Positions 1 through 5,333 of a stretch of 8,946 bases of DNA are shown piece after piece; the first letter of the stretch is position 1; the number at the start of each line of letters is the position of its first letter. A program made the position numbers and the translations under genes. The notes under the pieces are model-generated. The model saw only the letters and a program-made list of their open reading frames with translations. It did not search any database and was not told where the DNA came from. This DNA comes from an uncultured Acidimicrobiales bacterium (lineage in GTDB: Bacteria; Actinomycetota; Acidimicrobiia; Acidimicrobiales; Aldehydirespiratoraceae). The stretch is from positions 1 through 8,946 of the forward strand of contig CALKOE010000161.1 in the NCBI GenBank assembly GCA_938091985.1, written 5' to 3'.

Positions 1-1
1 G

Positions 2-445
2 GAGCGAGGCATCGAGATCGCCACCGTTGAGCTCGCGGTCGGTCTCGACACTTTTCGCCCGGTCCAGGTCGATCGTCTCGACGACCATGTGATGCACAGC
101 GAGTGGTACTCGGTGCCGCCGGCCACGATCGAGAAGATCGGTGCCGCCAAACGCGTGGTTGCCGTCGGCACCACCAGCGTGCGAGCCCTCGAGACGTGGG
201 GCACCACAGGTGAGCCCGAGGGCCGGAGCCGGATCTTCATTCGTCGCCCTTATGAGTGGTCGGTCGTCGACGTGTTGATGACCAACTTCCATCTGCCCCG
301 ATCGACGCTGCTGTGCCTGGTCGACGCCTTCATCGGCCCTAGGTGGCGAGAGCTCTACGCAGCAGCGCTGACCGAGGACTACCGCTTCCTCAGCTTTGGT
401 GACGCCATGCTCCTCGGGGACGACCGCCGCTCAGGCCTCGGCTGA
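2..445 (+). CDS. queA: S-adenosylmethionine:tRNA ribosyltransferase-isomerase, 3' part
   Basis: QueA transfers and isomerises the ribosyl moiety of S-adenosylmethionine onto 7-aminomethyl-7-deazaguanine in tRNA, giving epoxyqueuosine, a late cytoplasmic step of queuosine synthesis. The frame is open from base 2, so the 5' part lies outside the window; about 147 C-terminal residues of a protein usually near 340 residues are present. Family signatures are plain: GLDTFRPVQ, then HVMHSEWYSVP, then RVVAVGTTSVRALET, then VLMTNFHLPRSTLL, and the terminal YRFLSFGDAMLL. TGA stop at 443-445. A tgt-like gene begins at 8856 on the same strand, so the two queuosine genes bracket the window. Identification is from recognised motifs. 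Confidence 0.96.
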   Translation, partial: ERGIEIATVELAVGLDTFRPVQVDRLDDHVMHSEWYSVPPATIEKIGAAKRVVAVGTTSVRALETWGTTGEPEGRSRIFIRRPYEWSVVDVLMTNFHLPRSTLLCLVDAFIGPRWRELYAAALTEDYRFLSFGDAMLLGDDRRSGLG

Positions 446-458
446 TGTACGAGGAAGA

Positions 459-1085
459 TTGTCACCCGGAGGGCCGGGTGATACGTCTGTAGAGGTAGTG
501 GGACGTAGAGCGGATGGTCCAGTGGTCGGGAATCTCGTCGGAACGCCGAGGACACTGCGGTTGTTGATGTGGCTTCTCGGGATCGTCATCGTCGTGAGCG
601 TCGTGGGTGGGATTGCCGCTGCGCTGCTCGGTCGAGGCCTCACTGATCTCGGCGACGGAGCGGGCGGACTGTTCGGTGTGCCCTCGCTGCTCCTGACGCT
701 CGTCGCGCTGGTCCTCGGCCTTCCCGCTGCTGTGATCGTTGCTCGACTCGTGAGACCGAAGGACGGTTGGGTGGGAGTCGCCGTTCTCGTGGGTGCCGGG
801 GCGTGGGTCGTCGCGATCGGCTACTTCGTCGTCGCACACGCGCTCGATCCATGTGTCAACGGATGGTGGGACGGGCGCAGTCGTATCGGATCGCAGCCGC
901 TCTGCGAGCGGTTCGGTTCAGAGCTCAACTGGCACACGAGGTTCCATCTTCTGGCCCACGCTGCGCCGGCCGCGGCGCTGTTCGCGATCTACGCCTGGGC
1001 GGTGCGAAGATCACTTGCCGGTCGACGAGCGCTGCTCTCGACAGATGCGGAGCAGCAGCCAGCCCGGGCCCATGTGGCCGGTTGA
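459..1085 (+). CDS. Hypothetical four-helix membrane protein
   Basis: I do not recognise a named family. The protein has a short polar N-terminus, then four hydrophobic stretches: one starting LLMWLLGIVIVV (base 567 on), one starting VPSLLLTLVALVLG, one starting VGVAVLVGAGAWVV, and a last one around APAAALFAIYAWAV. Between the third and fourth is a loop with two cysteines (DPCVNGWWDG and QPLCERFG) that could form an extracytoplasmic disulfide. The C-terminus is polar. The start is uncertain. I chose TTG at 459 because GAGGA precedes it by 4 bases and it begins 13 bases after the queA stop. GTG 498, GTG 522, ATG 567 or ATG 396 (overlapping queA) are also in frame. The close spacing to queA allows co-transcription. 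Confidence 0.7.
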   Translation: MSPGGPGDTSVEVVGRRADGPVVGNLVGTPRTLRLLMWLLGIVIVVSVVGGIAAALLGRGLTDLGDGAGGLFGVPSLLLTLVALVLGLPAAVIVARLVRPKDGWVGVAVLVGAGAWVVAIGYFVVAHALDPCVNGWWDGRSRIGSQPLCERFGSELNWHTRFHLLAHAAPAAALFAIYAWAVRRSLAGRRALLSTDAEQQPARAHVAG

Positions 1086-1099
1086 CCGCTACCAAGACT

Positions 1100-1121
1100 C
1101 AACATTGGCGACGCAATGTTG
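1100..1121. terminator. Inverted repeat between convergent genes, possible bidirectional terminator
   Basis: CAACATTG (1100-1107) and CAATGTTG (1114-1121) are perfect 8-base complementary arms around a 6-base GCGACG loop. The repeat lies 15 bases after the stop of the plus-strand membrane protein and about 70 bases past the end of the minus-strand HAAS gene, where a shared terminator would be expected. No T-tract follows on either strand and the stem is only half G/C, so intrinsic termination is uncertain. Confidence 0.35.
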
Positions 1122-1191
1122 CTCAGTCGCTAATACCGCGAGCTACGCAGGAATCAGGAACTCGACTGCGTCGGCGACGTTGATCCTCGTA

Positions 1192-2028
1192 TCACGCGAC
1201 CCGGACGTGGCCGGAGTCTTCGACTTCGACGGCTTGCTCTGACCACATCCATCGTCCGATCACGGCGATGCCGGCGGCGAGCACGGCCAGGCCGATGCCG
1301 CTGCCGAGCGCGAACGCCTGGTTGCGATCGCCGTACGAGTCGACCGGCCCGAAGTCAATGATGTGGAGTGCAGCAATCGACACTCCCGCGATGGGGAATG
1401 CGGCCAGCAATGCGGCGAGCGGGGCGCGGGGCGCAAGTCGGCGTCGCCACAGGGTCGGCGCCAACACGGCGACGGTTGCGGCGAGCAGTAGGAGCCACAA
1501 TGTCTCGAACCACGCGGCGCCGAACATGACGACCAGGGCAAGCCCGCAGGGGGCGACGGCGATCGGACCGAGACGGCCGAGGCCACCGTGGCGCTGCGCC
1601 AGACCGACGGCGCCGATCAGGGTGATCAACCCGGCCACCAAGAGGAGACTGGAGCCGATGATGAAGAGAGTGCGGGGTGTGCCCTCCCAGTCCTGGGTCT
1701 GGTCCGCCCGATCCGCGAGGAGACCAAACAGGGGGTAGGCCAGCCAGAGTGGCGCGCCAAGCGCGGCGATGGCCCCTGCCCGGCGCGTCCGCGCAGTCGG
1801 GACGGCGACACCGCTGCCACCGTCGGCCAGGGAGCGGCCGAGCACGGCCGGGTCGCCGAGGCGCCGCACTGCGTGCTCTTCGGCCGCATCCGGCGCCATG
1901 CCGTCGGCGATGAAGCGCTCAGCCGCGGTTCGGAGATGGTCCTCGGTCTCGGCCAGAAGGTCCTCGCGGTCGCGGTGGCCGCCGAGCGAGGCAGCGAGGG
2001 CGGCGAGGTAGTCGTCGATCACGCCCAT
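1192..2028 (-). CDS. HAAS-domain (permease-prefix type) multi-helix membrane protein
   Basis: The 278-residue product starts with a soluble, helical module of about 70 residues (MGVIDDYLAALAASL, then EDLLAETEDHLR, then AAEEHAVRRLGDPAVL). This is the pattern of HAAS/DUF1700-like domains usually encoded next to PadR regulators. About six hydrophobic stretches follow between residues 85 and 260, and a short acidic tail ends in VRVA. ATG 2028-2026 is chosen because the domain begins there and GGAG sits upstream at normal spacing; the frame stays open further upstream but without family-like sequence. The start overlaps the end of the padR-like gene by 10 bases, so translational coupling is likely. 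In this family pairing the membrane protein is commonly the co-regulated partner of the repressor. Its biochemical role is unknown. Confidence 0.85.
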   Translation of the reverse strand: MGVIDDYLAALAASLGGHRDREDLLAETEDHLRTAAERFIADGMAPDAAEEHAVRRLGDPAVLGRSLADGGSGVAVPTARTRRAGAIAALGAPLWLAYPLFGLLADRADQTQDWEGTPRTLFIIGSSLLLVAGLITLIGAVGLAQRHGGLGRLGPIAVAPCGLALVVMFGAAWFETLWLLLLAATVAVLAPTLWRRRLAPRAPLAALLAAFPIAGVSIAALHIIDFGPVDSYGDRNQAFALGSGIGLAVLAAGIAVIGRWMWSEQAVEVEDSGHVRVA

Positions 2029-2366
2029 GACGGTTCTCCGTTCGCCGAGTGATCTCCGATGACCCGGGCGACGGCCGACGAGAACCGGTCCCACGCCGAC
2101 GCCTGTTCGGTGAGTGCCGCCCGGCCCTGTGTCGAGATCGCATAGGTCCGGCGGCGCCGGCCGCCCACGACCGACCATTCGGACCCCAACAGTCCGGCTT
2201 TTTCGAGCCGGTGTAGGGCTGGGTACACGGTGCCTTCGGGCAGGTCGAACTCGCCGTCGCTCCGCACGCCCAGCGCCTCGATGACGGCATACCCGTGAGC
2301 CGGGCCCTCAGCGAGGATGGCGAGCAGCAGGAGATCGAGATGCCCCTTCAATGCTTGACTCTTCAT
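2019..2366 (-). CDS. PadR-family transcriptional regulator
   Basis: A 115-residue winged-helix repressor with the classic PadR N-terminus: KGHLDLLLLAILAEGPAHGYAVIEAL, of which the key parts are LLLLAIL and GPAHGYAV. It continues with LPEGTVYPALHRLEKAGLL (recognition helix) and GRRRRTYAISTQGRAAL (wing). The C-terminal dimerisation helix is short, as in the PadR-s2 subgroup. ATG 2366-2364 is the only sensible start. The bases just upstream (ACGAGGT) leave no room for a usual ribosome site, and the predicted -10 lies 8 bases away, so the mRNA may be leaderless or nearly so. It is the first gene of a two-gene unit with the HAAS protein and probably represses that unit through the operator at 2380-2400. 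The effector is not predictable. Confidence 0.93.
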   Translation of the reverse strand: MKSQALKGHLDLLLLAILAEGPAHGYAVIEALGVRSDGEFDLPEGTVYPALHRLEKAGLLGSEWSVVGGRRRRTYAISTQGRAALTEQASAWDRFSSAVARVIGDHSANGEPSWA

Positions 2367-2374
2367 ACCTCGTA

Positions 2375-2403
2375 TATCTACACCTAGAAATACTAGGTGT
2401 CAA
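2375..2403 (-). promoter_or_regulatory. padR promoter with palindromic operator in the spacer
   Basis: Read on the minus strand, a perfect TTGACA (-35, 2403-2398) is followed after exactly 17 bases by TAGATA (-10, 2380-2375), and then after 8 bases by the padR ATG. A perfect palindrome, arms ACACCTAG and CTAGGTGT around a 5-base spacer, occupies 2380-2400 and so fills the whole space between the hexamers. A dimer bound there would exclude RNA polymerase, which fits PadR autorepression. Binding of this specific PadR is inferred from position. The -10 matches TAnnnT only in its first two bases. Confidence 0.75.
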
Positions 2404-2488
2404 CCAAACGCGCGGACAGCGTCAACGCTTGCGCCATCGTCGTGGGCTACACGCTGAACCTGCGGACCGAGGACCGCGAGGTGGCGGA

Positions 2489-3847
2489 TCAGCAGGTGCA
2501 GGCCGTGCCGGCGTCGAAGGTCGTCCCGGGTTTGGGGACCTGTCCGTGCTCGGTCGTCGTGTCGAACGTCTCCTGCGCCTTCTCGGCTGCGTCGAGCGCC
2601 GCGAAGAAGACGTCGTCGGCCTTGTTCTCCGTCTTGCCGATCATCTTCTGGTGGATGCCGGTGAAGAACCGCTTGTAGATGTTGACGTGCTCCTGCTCGT
2701 GGGCGGAGATCGCGGCTTCGTACCGCTTCCACTCCTTCACCCAGCACGGGCATTTCGAGTCCTTCTCCTTCGTCCAGATCGGGAGGACCCGTTCCAGGTC
2801 GAGCTTCACCGTGGCCTTCGTGACCTTGCCCTTTTTGTTTGTCTCGTAGACCGGATTCGGGATGACTTCTTCGATGTCGCCCTCGCTGTTCTCCTTCTCG
2901 ACGGGGATGATCACGACGTGGCCGGCCTCGCCGTGGATGTTCATTCTCGTCTCGAGTTGTTCGCCGATTCCCGCGATCGTCTCGGCGTCGATGACGTAGT
3001 TGAGGTCCTCGCTGACCGCTACCGAGGTGGATCCGGTCCCGGCCGCAGCACCGCCGGCGTTCGCAGCCGCTTCCCCGACATCCACCGTGATGGTGTCGAG
3101 CGCCGTCAGCGTCTCCGCGAGCGGCACACCGCCGTTGCCGCCGCCGAGCACGTCCTGCACGGCCGCCGCGAGGTCGCCGTGAGTCCCACCCAGCTCGGAC
3201 TGCAACGTCGGGTCGAGTCCCCCGAGCATGCCGAAGACCTCGGATGCGGACTGCTGCATCTCGATGGTTGCCGGATCGGCACCCTCGGCCCCGCCCGATC
3301 GAGCGGACTGGAGCGGCGAACCGTCGCGGCTCGCGAACGGCCCGAGTTTCGCCGCGATCGAATCGAGACGAGCCGCGATCCTCGTCGCGAGAGCGGCGGA
3401 TCCGGGCTCGTCGGCCGGGCCGATCGAGTATCCACCGGCCTTGAGATGCGACCACGTCTGCGGCCCGACGATGCCGTCGTCGGCGATGCTCGCCGTGCGT
3501 TGGAACGCACGAACTGCGCCCTTCGTGATGGGTCCGAAGATGCCGTCCACAGCGAGGTCGCGGCCGGCCTGCACGAGATAGTCCTGCAGATGAATGACGT
3601 CGTCGCCGCGAGCGCCGAGCGCGAGCATCGACTCGGTCCCGTGGGCGTCGCCACCGAAACGGTCGACCCTCGGCTGGGGGCTCCCTGTGCGGGGAGTCGC
3701 GGTCTGCCTGAGCCGATACAGCTCGGTCACGGCCCGGTTCCCGGCCCTCCGATGAAGTTCGGAGGTCGCATCGCTTCGCACCGGTTGCGGGCGCGGCGCC
3801 CCCTGCGGCCTGCGGGCCGGTGTCGCACGCCGCGTGGTGTGCCGCAT
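2489..3847 (-). CDS. Peptidoglycan-binding, DUF922-like zinc metallopeptidase with N-terminal GNRAV motif
   Basis: A 452-residue protein (from ATG 3847). Residues 1-60 are basic and proline-rich and contain ELHRRAGNRAVTEL (about 30-43). Residues 74-135 are a PG_binding_1 domain (LGARGDDVIHLQDYL, DGIFGPITKGAVRAFQ, DGIVGPQTW). A low-complexity Ala/Gly-rich stretch follows to about 280. The C-terminal 160 residues resemble DUF922 predicted zinc proteases: AAISAHEQEHVNIY holds a HExxH motif (HEQEH, about 383-387), and TFDTTTEHG matches the family's late YD.ET.HG pattern. There is a CPC pair and the protein ends in CTC. No signal peptide or membrane helix is visible. GTG 3865 is an alternative start, but GGGAG lies 4 bases before ATG 3847 and a TACGCT hexamer at 3875-3870 would place transcription start near 3863. 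The GNRAV motif is reminiscent of DUF4157-type proteins linked to extracellular contractile injection systems. Peptidase activity and cargo status are inferred. Confidence 0.85.
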   Translation of the reverse strand: MRHTTRRATPARRPQGAPRPQPVRSDATSELHRRAGNRAVTELYRLRQTATPRTGSPQPRVDRFGGDAHGTESMLALGARGDDVIHLQDYLVQAGRDLAVDGIFGPITKGAVRAFQRTASIADDGIVGPQTWSHLKAGGYSIGPADEPGSAALATRIAARLDSIAAKLGPFASRDGSPLQSARSGGAEGADPATIEMQQSASEVFGMLGGLDPTLQSELGGTHGDLAAAVQDVLGGGNGGVPLAETLTALDTITVDVGEAAANAGGAAAGTGSTSVAVSEDLNYVIDAETIAGIGEQLETRMNIHGEAGHVVIIPVEKENSEGDIEEVIPNPVYETNKKGKVTKATVKLDLERVLPIWTKEKDSKCPCWVKEWKRYEAAISAHEQEHVNIYKRFFTGIHQKMIGKTENKADDVFFAALDAAEKAQETFDTTTEHGQVPKPGTTFDAGTACTC

Positions 3848-3869
3848 GTCGCTCCCGTCTCTCACGCGG

Positions 3870-3875
3870 AGCGTA
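3870..3875 (-). promoter_or_regulatory. Possible -10 hexamer of the metallopeptidase gene
   Basis: TACGCT on the minus strand fits TAnnnT and would start transcription about 7 bases on, near 3863. That leaves a short leader carrying the GGGAG ribosome site used by ATG 3847. No good -35 is visible at 16-19 bases. Confidence 0.3.
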
Positions 3876-3932
3876 GGTGCCGTGCGTCGGCCGAGACCGT
3901 GCTGCGATGACAGCCGTAGGGGTCGACGCGAC

Positions 3933-3979
3933 TGCCCGAAAGGGCAAGGCTCGAACGCGACCGGGTATCGAAGCCTTGC
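3933..3979. other. Two overlapping inverted repeats in the gap upstream of the metallopeptidase gene
   Basis: The 248-base gap 3848-4095 holds no convincing gene. Within it TGCCC-GAAA-GGGCA (3933-3946) can form a 5-pair stem with a GAAA loop on the plus strand. A longer repeat pairs GCAAGGCTCGA (3944-3954) with TCGAAGCCTTGC (3968-3979), with one bulged base and a 13-base loop. The two share bases 3944-3946, so they exclude each other in one molecule. They lie upstream of the metallopeptidase gene and downstream of the SRPBCC gene. A role as SRPBCC terminator or as an upstream regulator is possible, but neither has a T-tract. Confidence 0.35.
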
Positions 3980-4095
3980 GAATCGCGACAGCGGATGTGA
4001 CGAGGAGTACGCCGCAATGTGCGCGACTCTTTCGGAGGCGAGCGATCCCCGGATTCGGTCTGCTTGCGACGAGTAGGGGTCAGGACAAAGCTTCG

Positions 4096-4551
4096 CTAGG
4101 CGCTGGATTCGGCTTCGGTCTTGAGGGCCAGCGCCCGTTCTTCGATGAGCCGACGCATGTAGCGACCCAAGAAGGCTCGATCGACAAGTGCACCGATGAG
4201 TCCGACCGGAGCGTCAAAACGTACGCGGTCGACCATCATCGTTCCGTTCGCGATCGGCTCAAAGAGGTGCTCATGGCGGAAGCGCTTGAACGGGCCGCTT
4301 GTCTGCTCGTCGACGAAAGATTTGGGCCGGTCGAATTCGGTGATCTTGCTCGTCATTCTGAACGGCACTCGGAAGTGAGTCGCCCGCCAGGTGACGGACT
4401 CGCCAAGCCCGATCAAGCCACACGTCGTCCCGGCTACGGCACGCTCCTTCGCCCCCTCTTGTGAGCGCAGGTGGGCGTCGATGTCCCGAGCGAGATCGAA
4501 GACGACGACGGGCGGTGCGTCGATCTGCATACGACACTCGAAGGACGCCAC
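4096..4551 (-). CDS. SRPBCC-superfamily (START-like) protein
   Basis: A 151-residue single-domain protein with the helix-grip pattern: strand FECRMQIDAP, helix PVVVFDLARDIDAHLRSQ, central strands including TWRATHFRVPFRMTSKITEF and FRHEHLFEP, then TMMVDRVRFDAP, and the long C-terminal helix DRAFLGRYMRRLIEERALAL. Length is typical of standalone SRPBCC proteins, which bind hydrophobic ligands in a deep cavity; the ligand cannot be read from sequence. GTG 4551 is preferred over the internal ATG 4530 because it keeps the first strand, and TAGCGT lies 7 bases upstream, suggesting a leaderless start. The gene diverges from the MerB-like gene across about 94 bases. Confidence 0.85.
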   Translation of the reverse strand: MASFECRMQIDAPPVVVFDLARDIDAHLRSQEGAKERAVAGTTCGLIGLGESVTWRATHFRVPFRMTSKITEFDRPKSFVDEQTSGPFKRFRHEHLFEPIANGTMMVDRVRFDAPVGLIGALVDRAFLGRYMRRLIEERALALKTEAESSA

Positions 4552-4558
4552 GGCTCTG

Positions 4559-4564
4559 ACGCTA
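4559..4564 (-). promoter_or_regulatory. Probable -10 of the SRPBCC gene (leaderless)
   Basis: On the minus strand TAGCGT fits TAnnnT and ends 7 bases before GTG 4551, placing transcription start on the start codon. A weak TTGCGG (4589-4584) lies 19 bases upstream as a candidate -35. Confidence 0.45.
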
Positions 4565-4645
4565 CCCGCGCGTGTCGGAGCGCCCGCAACCTCGGTCCCC
4601 CGTGTCAGCGCCAGCTCGGTTCGACGCTCGTGGCACTATTTGCTG

Positions 4646-5269
4646 GTGGATGATGTGCAATTCCGGTACGAGATCTACATGGCCTTTGCGGCAACTGGTG
4701 AGGCGCCGTCCGTCGCGCTGCTCACCGAGTGGGCGGGCGGGTTGGCCAACGCGGAGTCGGCGCTTCGGCGGCTCCACGAAGCGCACGCTCTCGTGTTGGA
4801 CGAAACCGGGGCCATTCGCATGGCGCTTCCGTTCTCCGCCGTGGAGACCGAGCATCAGGTTGTCGCCGGTGACCGGACCTGGTGGGCGAACTGCGCGTGG
4901 GACGCGCTTGCGATACCCGCTGCCCTCGGCCTCGACGGCCGCATCAACGCCCGGTGGCTCGACTCCGGCGAGGCGATTGATCTCGAGATCGTCGGGGGTG
5001 AGCCGACCTCATCTGACGGACTGGTCCACTTCGCCGTCCCGGCCCGTCGCTGGTGGGACGACATGGTCGAGACTTGACGAACAATCAGGTTTCTCCGGTC
5101 GGAGGACAATGCGCCGCCGGGTGCCGCCGTCCCGATCGGTGCGATGTGGTCGTTGAGTAAGGCGTGGTACGGGGACCGTCTCTCGCCTGGCTACCGACCG
5201 AGGAGCGTCGAGCAAGTGCGGCAAATGCTCACCGACGCCGACTTGGTATCGGATTTCTGGCGGCTGTGA
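4646..5269 (+). CDS. MerB-like alkylmercury lyase with in-frame TGA at the catalytic Cys159 position (probable selenoprotein)
   Basis: MerB cleaves the carbon-mercury bond of organomercurials by protonolysis using Cys96, Asp99 and Cys159. The frame encodes a winged-helix N-terminus (VQFRYEIYMAFAATGEAPS, then ALRRLHEAHALVL), then RTWWANCAWDALAIPAALG, where Cys83 and Asp86 match Cys96/Asp99, then HFAVPARRWWDDMVET. Next comes TGA (5075-5077, residue 144), then 63 more codons in the same frame: RTIRFLRSED, then AWYGDRLSPGYRPRS, ending DFWRL before TGA 5267-5269. The family normally has Cys here (pattern FTC..I.FFRSE). Full length is 207 residues against about 212 for MerB. Cys83 is the only cysteine. 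A SECIS-like hairpin follows the TGA. Without recoding the product ends at residue 143 and loses an active-site residue. GTG 4646 is chosen because it gives a family-like N-terminus; GTG 4655, with GGTGG upstream, is possible. Family assignment is firm; selenocysteine is inferred. Substrate may not be mercury. Confidence 0.85.
5075..5106 (+). promoter_or_regulatory. Candidate bacterial SECIS element with its UGA codon
   Basis: After the in-frame TGA (5075-5077), bases 5091-5096 (TTCTCC) pair with 5101-5106 (GGAGGA): six pairs including one G-U. The apical loop is GGTC (5097-5100). Nineteen bases separate the TGA from the loop. Bacterial SECIS elements lie just downstream of the UGA inside the coding region, with the loop roughly 16-37 bases away and a G among its first two bases; E. 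coli fdhF has a GGUC in its apical loop at nearly the same distance. All these conditions are met. The stem is short, so the fit is suggestive and not conclusive. Confidence 0.6.
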
Positions 5270-5333
5270 GCGGCCCCAGAGCGCTCAGCGTCTCGGGTGT
5301 AGTCGGGACCTGATGCCGCCACACTGATCGGCA

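Noticed and set aside
2029..2178. 50-residue N-terminal extension of the HAAS membrane protein
   Set aside because: The extension lies within the padR-like gene in another frame and has no family-like sequence; ATG 2028 has a ribosome site and begins the domain.
2351..3910. Long plus-strand open frame (519 codons) opposite the metallopeptidase gene
   Set aside because: Its protein is Arg/Gly/Leu-rich without motifs, and the opposite strand carries recognisable PG-binding and HEQEH domains. It is the usual antisense frame of a G/C-rich gene.
3877..4464. Plus-strand open frame running from the gap into the SRPBCC region
   Set aside because: It lacks motifs and mostly lies antisense to the SRPBCC gene; the gap 3848-4095 shows no convincing coding signal.
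4391..4645. Upstream extension of the MerB-like frame to ATG 4391
   Set aside because: The extra 85 residues are Ser/Arg-rich shadow sequence opposite the SRPBCC gene and unlike the family N-terminus, which starts at VQFRYEIY.
5075..5269. Simple pseudogene reading of the MerB-like gene
   Set aside because: Not fully excluded, but no other stop, frameshift or loss of conserved residues is seen on either side of the TGA, and the TGA sits at the catalytic Cys with a hairpin after it, so recoding is the better hypothesis.
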